A stretch of DNA of 64,000 nucleotides from Laccaria trichodermophora (taxonomy: Eukaryota; Basidiomycota; Agaricomycetes; Agaricales; Hydnangiaceae), in assembly GCA_018417955.1 (NCBI GenBank), contig JACTVC010000006.1:1798001-1862000 (forward strand), given 5' to 3'. A program made the translations under genes and the position numbers. The notes beneath the pieces were generated by a model. The model was given only the letters and a program-made list of their open reading frames with translations, was not told the origin of the DNA and made no database searches. The stretch's first letter is position 1. Each line of letters opens with the position of its first letter. This document shows, in pieces, positions 1 through 11,420 of this stretch.

Positions 1-3000
1 GTTTGTAGTTCTGAGGTCATGAAATTCGACGCCACGGTTAGCAATTTTTCCTCAAATCTCGGTCCCAATTCCTCAAACATATTTTTGAGTGGGTCGTCTA
101 TAGGTTTCAGACTTATCGAAGTCGTATCAATGCCGACAGGTCCTTCTTGGACTGGTTGCCGTCTTCTTAGTCAGGAAACTGGATCAACATTGGAATGTAC
201 TTGTCCTGCGCGATGCACAATTTTCATGTTAGGGAAGGCTGAAAATACTAATCCCCACATGAGTAACCTTTGGTTTACGTTCTGAAACATTTTGCTCCAT
301 GTTAACGCGGCGTGGTTGGTTATGGCTAGGATGCTCTCACCCTCTAAGTACGGTTGGAACTTTATAAGTCCCTCCTTCAAGGCTAACACTTCTCTTTCTG
401 TAGGTGAATAGTTCCTTTCAGCCGCCTGCAAAACGCGTGACCAGTAGGCAACTACACGCTCGACATGAACTATGGTACTATCCAGATCAGTACTCCATTC
501 ACCTGTTGGAGGTACGTCTGATCCTTCCTTGTCCAAACTAATCACCAAGTTGGGTATCAGTTCCCCTTTTTTGAATGCCTTTTCTAATTTTTCGTAGACC
601 TTAGTTCCCTTTAGATCTCCCACCTTTATTGGTTGTACTTGCTGCAGAATGGTGGCTACCGCGAAGTCACAAGCATCTGAGTATATTCGGTATGGTAATC
701 CAGGTATGGTGTGAGCTCTTACTGGGGCCTCCGTAAGAACTTGCTTGCACAAATCATAAGCCATTTGTTCTTCCTTTCCCCACGTCCACTTATTTTCTTT
801 CTTCAGAAGTTGAAATAGTGGGTGTGCTATCCATGCGTAAAAGGGGATGTACAAAGAAAAATAAACCATCATTCCTAAAAAAACTTGTAGATCATGTACA
901 CTCCTGGGATTGTCAAGCTGCAGTATAGCATCCACCTTCTCCTTATGAGTGGACAAACCTAACCTAGAGACCTTTTGGCCTAATAACATGATTGATTGAT
1001 AGCCAAAGTGACATTTGGAAGGGGAAAGTGTTATTTCCGCAGAACGAATTGCTTCCAATACAATTTCTATATGTTGACAGTGATCTTCGAACGATTTGGA
1101 GAATATTACAATGTTGTCGATATATACTAAGGCAAAGATCCACAGGAAGGGAGCAAGTACCTTCTGCATTACTCATTGAAAAACTGCCAGACCGTTTCAA
1201 TACCCAAAAGGCATTCTCTTGAACTGGAATAACCCTTGGTGGCATTGGAATGCTAGTTTTTCCCGATCGTCCGGTGTGATACTGAGTTGTGTAAATCTGG
1301 TGAGAGCGTCTAGCGTCGACAGATATTGACTTCCTTCCAGGGATTGAAGAATTTCTTCCTGTCTTGGAAGGGGAAATTTGTCTGGCACTGCTTTCTCATT
1401 TAACTGTCTGAGGTCTATGACCATACGCGGCTTACTACTTCTGTAGGCAATGAAGACCGGAGCTCCCCACAGACTTCGAGACGGTTCAATGACACCTAAA
1501 CTCAGCCAAGAATCCATCTGCTTGTCAATAACTTCTCGATTTGCCGGAGACGCATGAAAAGGAGGAACAGATATAGGCTTAGTATCTGGAACTAATGGGA
1601 TCCTTACCTCTTCTGCATAATTCCCCAAACGACCATCTAATCCAAATACTCCCTTATGCCGCATTAGTATGGATTGGATTTTCCGTGCTTGATCCTGAGA
1701 AAGACTGGTTGAAACATCCAATTCCTGTAAAAACCTTTCTTCGGGAATTACTCCTTCTGGCATCTCGGCTGTCTTTGGCCTGCCCTCGACTGGCGGTTCC
1801 GCTAACGGGTCTTCCCCTGCATATCGTAATCTCAACGGATCCAAAATCTCTTGTATCTGGCTTTTGCCTGTATGCGTCGAAGATTTGGTTGAAGTAGTCG
1901 AATCAGACTTGACAGATTGTTCTTGAATCAATGTCTGAATGAATTGCACTCTCCTTTCAGCGTCTCGTTTCTGTGATTCCGAAAACTGACCTTCCTTATC
2001 CAACCATGAGGATGGATTCCTTGCCGTTCCTAATATCTGTCCTGTCGGGATGGTAATCGTCTTCTTTGAAAAGTTAGAAATGAAGATGCAACTATCGCTT
2101 CGGTTGATAAGCGTATCAGTGCAGCCATATACATCCTCTGGATTTCCATTCGAGATGAAAGATCTTTCAACGAATAAAGTAGACGCGGGATTATTAAAAT
2201 CTACGCGTACTTCCACTAGTTTAGACGATTCCAGAGGTATATTGACTTGATATTTTGATCAGACTTGTGATTCAGATTCCTGACGTTTGATCCGCCTTTT
2301 CCGAACTTGAGATTTCTGATGGGCCTTAGATTTCAACATTCGGTTTGCGATGTCAGGCCGAACTCTCACCTTGAAGGCATGTCCGTCTTCGTCTAAGAAA
2401 GGTGTGGTGAGGGAATTGTGAACCACAACCAATCTTCCCGATTTTCCAAACACTAGCTTACTTTCTCCTTCGTCGCGTAACAGGGATATTGAGTACTGGT
2501 CAGTAAAGTCATTTCCCAGAATGAATTCTGCCGACATACCCTTGACCACATATGCTTTGACATTTACTTTGATAGGTCCCTTGGATGTCTTGAAGATTAG
2601 GTCGACAGTCACATACCCTGTTATTACAGTCTTGCCTGTTACTTGAATGAGTTTAATTTGTTGTCCTACACGAACCTTAGGCGCCTTTAACATTCAATCA
2701 AGTGTTTTCTGTGAGATCAAGGTTATATCAGAGCCAGAATCAATGATAATTGGAATTGGCTTAGCGTCCAGGTCATTTATTGAGGCGTAAGCCTCGGTCA
2801 TCTTAGCGCCTAAGAAAGAACACCCCAGTGGCCATGCCAAATGTTTTCGAAGTTCTATGAGTTCGAAATTATTCTCCTCAGATTGCGTGGTAAATGAGGT
2901 TGAGCTGACTTCACGTGCTAGCTTGCGCTTTGTCTTCCTATTGATTTCTGGCGGTCTCCTCCGAATGATGAAGTCGGATGATAAAGACAGTGCTGTAGAA

Positions 3001-3092
3001 TATGGATTTTTTAAGTTACTTTTCCATTCAGATCCTATATGATAAACCTTACTATGAACTACCCCCCCCAGCAGTAGCGGATCCTTCACTGG
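1..3092 (-). pseudogene. pol: pol of the gypsy element: protease, RT, RNase H (integrase outside window)
   Basis: Domains in order: aspartic protease with IIIDSGSDITLIS (about 2700-2760), reverse transcriptase from about 1900 to 850, then RNase H to about 180. Fingers/palm motifs such as PRMVIDLRQLNEK and FQFKRMPFG are readable. The frame is one continuous register broken by TGA at 2694, 2259, 1197, 1173 and 171. Two catalytic residues are lost: the RT YIDD box reads YIDN (about 1110), and the RNase H TDHAAL motif reads TNHAAL (about 325). The intact relative at 14482-18045 has YIDD and TDHAAL at these places. All these changes are G-to-A or C-to-T at CpG. The product would be non-functional. 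Confidence 0.9.
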
Positions 3093-4954
3093 GAGGGTTT
3101 CTGAAAATCTGAAAATCTTGGATCTTCCCCAACGTTATTGTCATTGTCACTTAGGGTGTCATAATAAAGGTCATCGTATTCTTCTTGCGCCTCCCGTTCG
3201 CTCTGATGAAGAGTAACCGCGTTAACTCGAGCCATTCTCTCTCCTTTATGCATGTATTTACACTCACAGTCCCAATGTTTACCACTTCCACAGTGACGAC
3301 AACACTGTGCTCCTTTCTCCTCTGGCGTTCCTCGGGGTGAGATGTTCAAATGGTCTTTGGGAAATTGAGGTTTAGACGTAGCCTGACTCCATCCTACTAA
3401 ATTCGTATTAGCTCGCTGATTCCGAAATGGATTAAAAGAACTCTTTGTGGGTGTGTCCTTGGAATAAAACTGGTTTCTTACTACAGGAGCAGACTCATTC
3501 CCAGCCCTCATGAGGGAATCCTCATGAAACTTGATGGCTAGCCGGAATTCTTCCAAGGTTTGATAGAGATGAGCCATAACGATCGGTGTCCAATAAGACG
3601 GTGCGCCCTCCATAATCTTGTTGATTAATTCATTGTCAGTATAGTTATAAACAAATTGTAAGAGCTCCAATTTACATATAACGTACTCACTAGGTGACTC
3701 TCTGGTATTTCCCATGTCGTGGTACGTGGCCTTATTAGCTTGCGCCTTTTGCTTGTCAAGGTATGTCTGATTCATGTAATACCCTCCGATGGCAGCCCAT
3801 AACGTTTCCCAGTCGGTTTCTATTTGATCCTGTGTTTCGGCACTTTGACTGTAGTACCAGGTCTTGGCACTTCTGGTAAGTCAAGTCAGTACTAGTGTAC
3901 CTAGTTGTTTCATTACCACTCCTGACCTCTTGGATAGACTGTTCAGTTTCAAAAGCCATCGTCTCAAGGAGTCAGGATTACTGTCCCAGGTAGGTATCAC
4001 GTCCGTCTTTAATTTTGTATCAAACTGTGCTTCTGTCACTGCCCTTGTCGTAGTAGATCCTGTTTCTTTAGAGGGGTTGTTGAATGGATTTCGACACGGA
4101 ACTTGAGGGACTTGAGGTTTACGCGAAGGTCCGTTCCCTCCTCTGTCGTCGCTGTCTTCTCCATCTGAATCTCCTGGACCAGGTGCCCCTGCCAAAGGAT
4201 TTTGATTGGTCCCTCTAGTCGAAGTTGCCCTAGGTGGATCATTAACTACAACGTGTCCTGTCTGATTCCTCCTAGGGTCATTAGCACCAAATATTTCCTG
4301 AAACACTTTAGACAAACTATTCTGTGTGGGGAGTCCAAATACAGATGTATTGAGATTTCCCAGGGTGCGGAATGTGTAACTCAGTGTAGGTGGTCCTTGA
4401 AATCTTGAAATACTATCTGCTTCCTCTGGAGCAAAAATTGGCATTGTCTTTACTGGGGTTATAGAGCCACTAGAGGACTGTTCACTTACTGATCTGGTAG
4501 TTGCAACGGGAGAAACGATCCTTGACTTTTGTTTCATTTCTTTCCGTGTTGTCGTAGGTTCACGATGATCACTAAGATATGCCAGGAAGTTTTCGACTTT
4601 GCGTCAATAGCAAGCTCCTATGATTTCAAAATCATTAGCAGTCCAAAACTGAGGACTTTACTCTCCCCCACAGATTCCATGTGGACTCCAGATGGACTCC
4701 ATGGATCCACCTGGAGTCCAGGTGGATTTTAGACAATTTTTTTTTGGTGGTAACCCAGCCAATTTTTTGTCTAGAATCCATCTGGATTCCAGCTGGAGTC
4801 CAGTTGGAGTCCAGTTGCTCCATGTGGACAACATGGACTCCAACATGGACTCCACCTCAGAACACAGGGTGATATGGATTCACCCAGTGACTCCATGTGG
4901 ATGAATAGCCTTCAATTGTATTACATTATTTATTATATATAAAAAATAAAGTGC

Positions 4955-5034
4955 ATCAACAAGAGTTGAACACTCAACCTCACGGAACACAGTGGCCGAA
5001 ATGACAACACAATTAACCATTGAACAACAAGGGC
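4955..5034 (-). ncRNA. tRNA-like (SINE-like) segment inside TIR element A
   Basis: The minus strand from 5034 reads CCCTTGTTGTTCAATGG..., resembling an RNA polymerase III A box. About 45 bases on, GTGTTCAACTC resembles a B box. An AT-rich tail follows. The T-stem pairs poorly, so this is not a working tRNA. It could be a SINE fragment or chance similarity. Confidence 0.3.
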
Positions 5035-5129
5035 TTAGATATATAGTGCAAACTAGCACTATATATCGCCCCCGACGCTCGGCACGTTCCGCACGCTGAA
5101 CACACGTCCTCGTTTGTTTGCTTATGATT

Positions 5130-6060
5130 TGCACGTCTTGTTCCTCAACCACCACATCCCTCACGACGACCCCCCTGGCACCGACACCGCCCACTACCGT
5201 CGACGGCGACAACGAGCACGGCCACAACGCGAGCACGGCGACAACGTCGCACGACGACGACAACCACGGAGCACGACAACAACGGGCACGAGCGCGACAA
5301 GGACGAGGACGAGCAAGACAACGTGTCGACGCCACGTCACCGCTGAATGAGCACCTGGCGTGTCGACGGCGTATGCAGACGATGACGTGGCACATCAGCG
5401 GACGTGCCACGTCGTCGATGCACGCCATTGTCACCATCCACAGCATTTGAGGTGAGTCCCCAGTGCCTGCCCCCTTTCCTTCGTTCACACCCAGTCCCCC
5501 CACCCCCTAGTGACGACGACGCCCCCACATGATCCATACTGCCCGCAGACGACGCAAACCGCCCAAAAACAACGCCTACAACGCCAACTGGCTACGACAC
5601 GGTGCAAACGCAAACGGTCGCCCACGTACGAAAACGAACGCCCGCGTACGACGACAAGCGCCCACGCCACGTACAACGCCTCCACGTCCACGCCGCGAAC
5701 GACCGCCCATGCACGACGTACACGACCATGACCACGACGTGTCCGCGACAACCACATCCACCGCCCACATACGAAAACGAGTGCTGACGCGAACGAGCGC
5801 CCACGTACGAAGACGAACGCCTCGACATCAACGATCACAAATGCTTCGAAACACCAGGTGAGTACTCAACCCCCACCATCACCCCTCCCATCACTCCACT
5901 CCCCCCCCCTCCCCTCCATCACTCCCTTCCCTTTCCTCCCCCCCACCATCACTCTCCCCCAACCATCACTCTCCTCCCTTGCTCCCTCCCCTCCATCACT
6001 CTGCCACTCCCACTCCCTGCCACTTCCTCCTCTCTCCATCATTTTCTAGCACCCCCTCCC
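5130..6060. repeat. CG-rich short repeats followed by a polypyrimidine tract (interior of element A)
   Basis: 5130-5340 and 5520-5830 are built of CGACGA, ACAACG and CACGAC words. 5865-6060 is almost entirely C and T (CCCTCC, CCATCACTC). The same pairing recurs in element B and, reverse-complemented, at 61430-61860. Open frames here on both strands are by-products of low complexity. Confidence 0.7.
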
Positions 6061-7490
6061 CCCTCTGTTCAACATTCAAAGTAAAATACATTCATGTACT
6101 TCTATTCAATGAATATACTTGTAATTTACTTGTTCAAATGCTTAGCATTGAGTTATCAGCATTCTGAGTTAGCTTAAGTAACATGACATCTGGCTAAATT
6201 GGGATTTTCTCTAACTTGGACAAGGCAAAGTCCATGTTGAAACTGTGATTCAAATCCATCTGGAGGCCACTTGGATTCCAGGTGGAGTCCATGTGGAGTC
6301 CAGATGGATTTTTAACAAAATTGTAGGTGAGGTCTTTCCCAAATGGAGTCCACATGGAGTCCACATGGAATTATGGAGTCCATCTGGAGTCCATCTGGAA
6401 TCCGTGGGGGAGTGTAAAGTACTGCCAAAACTCCTTGGCCTTACCGTTCAGTCCCCATCGTGGAATACTGGGGATTCCATCTCCGGACATGATCAAATCT
6501 TCCTCCAAGCGATTCCTACACACTTTAAGTCGTTGATTTAAGTTATACAAATTAATCTTCTGTATTGTGAAACTGACACGATTGCCATCCCTGAAACAAT
6601 ACAGGTTGGTAAGAAGATCGTTCAAAATTCCTAACTCCTCAGAAAAACCTTTCCTTCATCCATTTCGAGTCATGTGGTTCCCGGTAGAACTTGATATGGG
6701 TCGCCGTAAGCCCATTTCTCCCAGTTTCAATGCTTGAAGATGTCGCCCCACCATGGAAAATACTTTCTCTGATTTCCTCAATCCTTCTTCCAAGTCCCCG
6801 TATGAGGAAAAGGCCTTACAACTCGGGAATTCATTGATCCTTTCGTGATATGCATCCCGGTCAGATGGAATCTCGCTAGCTCAATAAGGGCTACCCATTT
6901 CGGTCAATTCCTCAAATTCTACTGTTCCGAAATCACAATCTGACCTTGAATTGTTGTCCTCTTGTTCTTCAGGACTTCTAGAAGATCCCATAGCCTGACT
7001 GCTGCTTGACGCAATTAGAACTGTTTCGGGCATCTGCTTTGTGTCGTCATCGCTTGCTTCTGGAAAATTCCTCACTTGCAACATGCTTTGAGGATCGGAT
7101 GGCGCAACGCCCGCATTGCCAGTACCACTCGTCATACCAGCTGACTGAGAGTTATTGGTCTTACGGCCAGTCTTCTTCGTGCCTTCGTTATTTCCTGACA
7201 TCAGGGTTGTCAATGGCGTCAAATTTGAAATTTCAGGGACTAATCTTACTGTTGTAGATATGATTGATGGTCACTGAGATAATAGGCGTGGTTAGTGGGC
7301 GTGATGACGATCGAAACGTGCTCCGATGATACCAATTTGTTTAGATTGACGTGGTTAGTGGGCGTTAAAATCGGGGAACGTGTTCTGGTGGTTCGGCCGT
7401 ATGCTACGGTTGAACCTGTAGAATCTGTAGAATCTGTTGGAAAGAAGAATTTGTCAAATAAGAAGTCTCGCACTCATGAAGGATGAATTT

Positions 7491-7506
7491 CCCAATGTGT
7501 CCACCA
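7491..7506 (-). other. Primer binding site of the gypsy element
   Basis: One base after the LTR end (...CTAACA) the minus strand reads TGGTGGACACATTGGG. A TGG start right after the LTR is what a site complementary to a tRNA 3' CCA end looks like. I cannot say which tRNA from sequence alone. Confidence 0.6.
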
Positions 7507-7507
7507 A

Positions 7508-7598
7508 TGTTAGAGTTCGCGACTCTGCGGCTCTTCGTTGGTGTATTTCTATGAATATACAAACTGTTAGCCACATGTGAATGAAACGTTCGTACGTT
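7508..7598 (-). repeat. Partial 5' LTR of the gypsy element
   Basis: On the plus strand it begins TGTTAGAGTTCGC. The first ~90 bases match, in inverted orientation, the end of the LTR at 23014-23719 (about 82 of 88 positions by eye, many differences being C/T or G/A). The LTR terminus is therefore ...CTCTAACA on the coding strand. Similarity stops at about 7598, where the foldback sequence begins, so most of this LTR is missing. Confidence 0.8.
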
Positions 7599-8274
7599 TT
7601 TGACATCATGCACAAGTTGTCTTTCACATTAAGAAAGGCCATTCTAAGCCTTTCATATTGACACCTACTGTCCTATCATAAAACATAATTATCAATTCAT
7701 GTGGGGATATGGCTGAAGGATTGACATGGCATCACCAGTTTTTGACATCATGACCAAGTTACCTTTCACCCTGCCTGCTGTTACCTTGATAGCTACTGGC
7801 CTGTCTGAAACATAGTCAACTTTGATACATTCATGTGGGGGGTATCACTGAAGGATTGACATAACATCACCAGTTTTTGACATCATGACCAAGTTGGCTT
7901 TCAATGATGGGCTGATCTATCCTTGGAGGTGTCTTTAAGTCAGGTCATGTTGTAAGTTGACCATGTATTGAGTAGATATCAACATGAATAGCCTCCTTTA
8001 GCTTGAAAGACAACTTGGGCATGATGTGAGAAACTGATTGATGTGCCAATAGCAATATGTAAAGTCATGTCAATCCTTCAGCCATATCCACATGAGCTTC
8101 CAATTATGTTTTGAGATAGGACAGTAGGTATCAATATGAAAGGCTTAGAATGGCCTTTCTTAATGTGAAAGACAACTTGTGCATGATGTCAAAAACTAAT
8201 GCTGCAGCACTGGCAATATGATGGCAATCCTTCAACCTCATCCCCATAACATAGATAGCACCAAGGACACCATA

Positions 8275-8740
8275 AACTACAAGTCAACTACAAACTTTTT
8301 TAAATGAAAAACCAGACACTACAAACTTTTGTAGTCTCAAAAAGCGGACACTACAAACTTTTCTAATGAAAAAGCGGACACTACAAACTTTTGTAGTCTC
8401 AAAAAGCAGACAGAAACTTTTCTAATGAAAAAGTGCACACTACAAACTTTTGTGGTCTCAAATAGCAGACACTACAAACTTTTCTAATGAAAAGTACACA
8501 CTACAACCTTTTGTAGTCTCAAAAAGCGGACACTACAAACTTTTGTAATGACAAAAAGCAGACACTACATACTTTGTAGTCAAGATAACCTTTTGACCCT
8601 AACCCTAGCTTTGTAGTCTAAGTCTGACTTTTTTGTAGTCTATCAGCAAGCGTTGTACTCAAAGTTCAACTTTTGTAGTCTTTTATAGTGTATCAGTCAA
8701 CTGTCTAAGTCCAACTTTTTTGTAGTCTATATCTGACTCT
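8275..8740. repeat. TGTAGTC / GCGGACACTACAAAC minisatellite, foldback 1
   Basis: Interleaved copies of ACTACAAACTTTTGTAGTC and AATGAAAAAGCGGACACTAC, about 30 bases each. This word family is found in all four foldback elements in the window. Confidence 0.85.
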
Positions 8741-8743
8741 TAT

Positions 8744-8990
8744 AGTAGGGCATGCACCTTCCTTTTTTGGTCATTTTTCCCATGATACAATAATTGTAGC
8801 CCTTTCTTTTAGCTTTCTAAATATACTGAAATCATGTTATTTGGTTTTGTTTTCATGGAGAAAAACACAAAAAACAAAAAAAAAACATGACACTTTTGAA
8901 ATTCCTTTACCTCATATCTCCACATTGGGAGCACTTCAGAACATAAATCAAACAGATTTGGGAAGCTACAGTGTAGGGCTACAACTTTCG
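8744..8990. repeat. ~240-bp conserved foldback block (copy 1 of 5)
   Basis: Starts AGGGCATGCACCTTCC and ends near GTAGGGCTACAAC. Further copies: about 10480-10735 (inverted), 13340-13585, 18955-19205 (inverted) and 21170-21405. It is far better conserved than the minisatellites around it, which suggests function or recent spread. No convincing ORF. Confidence 0.8.
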
Positions 8991-9514
8991 TTTTTTGACC
9001 ATTTTTGGTAATTGGTCATGTGACCATCATCCCAACATCCCATTACATGGACCCTGATAGGCAAAATCATTCTTGTCTTGGTTTTCTTCACTTTTTAGTC
9101 AAACCAGGTGATATTTCCCTTTTGGGATGAACCCTGAAGGCAGTGCCTGTTATTCTGTACACCATTCATATGTTCTTCCAATTTTTCTGCTATTTTCTGG
9201 CTATTTTTGGATATATTAGGAAATGTGCCATGGACCCTGAAAACAACCCTGATGTCATCATCAACAGTGAGCACCACCCTGCCATCTTTTTCTGATTTTT
9301 TGGCTATTTTTTGGCTATTCTTGGCTATATTACCATATTTGGAAATGTGCCCTGGACCCTGAAAACAACCCCCAACATTGTCACCAACAGTGAGCACCAC
9401 CCCCTATTTGCTTCTGAAATTTCCCCTATTTTATTGCTATTTTTCATTTGGAAAAGTGCCCATTTCTTTATTTGGAAGTGCACACTGGACCCTGAAAACA
9501 GTGCCCAACAGAAA

Positions 9515-9860
9515 TATCCCAGGGATCAGAATGAAATATCCATTGAAATATCCTAGGTATTCATATGAAAATCGCAATGAAATATCCCAGGGATGAGAAT
9601 GAAATATCCAATGAAATGTCCTAGGTATTCATATGAAAATCTCAATGAAATATCCTAGGGTTCAGAATGAAATATCCAATCAAATATCCCAGGGATGAAC
9701 ATGAAATATCCATTGAGATATCCTAGGGATCAGAATGAAATATCTATTGAAATATCCATTGAAATCCCCTAGGTATTCATATGAAAATTGCATTGAAATA
9801 TCCCAGGGATAGGTATGAAATATCCATTGAAAGTGCCCTATGAAATAGCCAGACAATTGA
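9515..9860. repeat. ATGAAATATCC subterminal array, foldback 1
   Basis: Units such as ATGAAATATCCCAGGGATGA recur, typically 22 bases apart (also about 33 in variants). ATGAAA, the complement of TTTCAT, is the constant word. Confidence 0.8.
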
Positions 9861-10019
9861 ATGAAATGCTCTGCCTATGACTTATGAGAGAAAGACAGGC
9901 AATCTAATGAAAGAAATACATAGACACAACAATGAGACATTTCATTGAACCTCTAAGCATTATACACATTCGCCTGCAGGCAACTGCCTGGTTTTTATCA
10001 TAAAAGTGGTAGCCACTAG

Positions 10020-10300
10020 TGTCATATCCCTGCCTAGGCAATTTCATATCCTTGCCTGGGCAATCTCATATCCCTGCCTGGGCTACTTCATATTCATTTC
10101 ATTTCTTGCCTTAGGCAATTTCATATCCCTGCCTGGGGAATTTCATATCCCTGCCTGGGGAATTTCATATCCCTGCCTGGGTGATTTCATATCCCTGCCT
10201 GGGCAATTTTATATCTATTTCATTCCCTGCCTTGGGCATTTCATATTCTTGCCTTGGCAATCTCATATCCCTGCCTGGGCTATTTCATACCTACCCTACT
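10020..10300. repeat. 22-bp TTTCAT array, left arm of foldback 2
   Basis: Unit TTTCATATCCCTGCCTGGGG plus two bases, period 22, at least ten copies with variants. The mirror array is 13780-14260. Confidence 0.9.
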
Positions 10301-10744
10301 GCATTTATCATTGCCCCCTCAGAATGTCAGGCACTGCCTTCAGGGTCCATTTCAGGGTCCATCCCAAAGAGGAAACATCACCTGGTTTGACCAAAAGTGA
10401 AGAAAACCAAGAGGAGAATGTTTCTACCTATCAGGGTCCATATAATGGGATGATGGTCACATGACCAATTACCAAAAATGGTCAAAAATGAAAGTTGTAG
10501 CCCTACACTATAGCTTCCCAAATCTGTTTGAATTATGTTCTGAAGTGCTCCCATTGTGAGATATGAGGTAAAAGATTTTCAAAAGTGTTGCTTTTTTTTT
10601 TTGTTTTTCTGCATTTTTCTCCATGAAAAGAAAACCAAACAACATGATTTCAGTATATCCAGAAAGCTAAAAGAAAGGGCTACAATTATTGTATCATGGG
10701 AAAAATGACCAAAAAAGGAAGGTGCATGCCCTAGAAAAGAAATT

Positions 10745-11420
10745 GACACTGACAGACCATAATAGTCAGATATAGACTACCATAGACTACCAAAAAGTCA
10801 GACATAGACTACAAAGTTTATTGATAGCCAAACTTAGACTACAAGGTTTACTGATAGACTACAAAAGTTAGACTTAGATTACAAAGTTTACTGATACACT
10901 ACAAAAGTTGGACATAGACTACAATGTTTACTGATACACTACAAATAACTACAAAAGTCTGACATAGACTACAATGTTTACTGATACACAAAAGACTACA
11001 AAAGTTGGACTTAGACTACAAATTTTACTGATAGACTACAAAAGACCACAAAAGTTGGACTTAGACTACACAGTTTACTGATAAACTACAAAAGACCACA
11101 AAAGTTGGACTTAGACTACACAGTTTACTGATAAACTACAAAAGACCACAAAAGTTGGACTTAGACTACACAGTTTACTGATAAACTACAAAAGACTACC
11201 AAAGTCAGACTTAGACTACAAGGTTTACTGATAGACTACAAAAGACCACAAAAGTCAAAAACTTGTACTTAGACTACAAAGTTAGTAGTGTCTGCTTTTT
11301 GTGGCTACAAAAGCTTGTAGTGTGTGCTTTTTCATTAGGAAGGTTTGTAGTATCTGCTTTTTGAGACTACAAAAGTTTGTAGTGTCTGCTTTTTGGGACT
11401 ACAAAAGTTTGTAGTTGACA
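10745..11420. repeat. GACTACAAA / TTTACTGATA minisatellite, left arm of foldback 2
   Basis: Units of about 45-50 bases containing AAAGTTGGACTTAGACTACA and GTTTACTGATAAACTACAAA. Mirrored at about 12650-13320. Confidence 0.85.

Larger units (their letters stand above)
4656..6419. mobile_element. Non-autonomous TIR element A (TGGA/TCCA family) nested in gag
   Basis: The ends are inverted copies: CTTTACTCTCCCCCAC at the left and GTGGGGGAGTGTAAAG at the right. Each is followed inward by 150-250 bases of repeated TGGA-N-TCCA words. The interior has a fixed order: AT-rich segment with a tRNA-like stretch (4955-5034), GC-rich CGACGA/CAACGA-like repeats (5130-5340 and 5520-5830), and a nearly pure pyrimidine tract (about 5865-6060). 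No coding capacity is credible: the ORFs are products of the repeats. gag resumes on each side. A target duplication could not be defined. Relatives lie at 26870-27124, 27646-29008 and 61179-61868. Confidence 0.75.
3086..7222 (-). pseudogene. gag: gag of the gypsy element, interrupted
   Basis: The N-terminal part runs 7222-6420 (start MTPLTTLMSG...) and the C-terminal part 4655-3086. Between them lies the TIR element 4656-6419. Both parts contain long open stretches. The C-terminal part has the retrotransposon capsid pattern (AKTWYYSQSAETQ, then WETLWAAI around 3790-3860). It ends with a CCHC zinc knuckle, CRHCGSGKHWDCEC, around 3262-3303, a nucleic-acid-binding motif of the nucleocapsid. In-frame TGA codons lie at 6881, 6656, 4604 and 3881. 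Each could be a former CGA. Gag ends at 3086 and overlaps pol in another frame, so pol was probably made by ribosomal frameshifting. Confidence 0.8.
1..7598 (-). mobile_element. Ty3/gypsy LTR retrotransposon, decayed, 3' part outside window
   Basis: Read on the minus strand the order is: partial 5' LTR (7508-7598), primer binding site, untranslated leader, gag (7222 to 3086), then protease, reverse transcriptase and RNase H down to base 1. Integrase and the 3' LTR would lie left of the window. Gag is split by a TIR element at 4656-6419, and the LTR is cut at 7598 by a foldback element. Apart from the gag/pol frame change near 3090 and the inserted element, the reading frame is open except for nine TGA codons. 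The element is dead, but its order and domains are clear. Confidence 0.9.
7599..10016. mobile_element. Foldback element 1, left arm mostly missing
   Basis: Inverted repeat centred near 7897: sequence around 7597-7740 reappears reverse-complemented at about 8055-8197. The right arm runs outward through a TGTAGTC/GCGGACACTAC array (about 8275-8740), a ~240-bp block shared with foldbacks 2 and 3 (8744-8990), repeats of GGACCCTGAAAACA (9230-9500), and an ATGAAATATCC array (9515-9860). It ends TTTTATCATAAAAGTGGTAGCCAC at 9993-10016 (motif split here as terminus GTGGCTACCAC plus TTTTATGATA, reading inward). Only ~300 bases of left arm survive before the gypsy LTR. No coding region is credible. Confidence 0.75.

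Noticed and set aside
5485..5861. Overlapping ORFs on both strands in CG-rich DNA
   Set aside because: Products of CGACGA-type low complexity; no ORF matches a family or has intron signals.
8594..8608. CCCTAACCCTA, telomere-like
   Set aside because: Only two units inside the TGTAGTC array; equivalent places in foldback 3 read CCTTAACTCTAAC, so it is a variant of the array.
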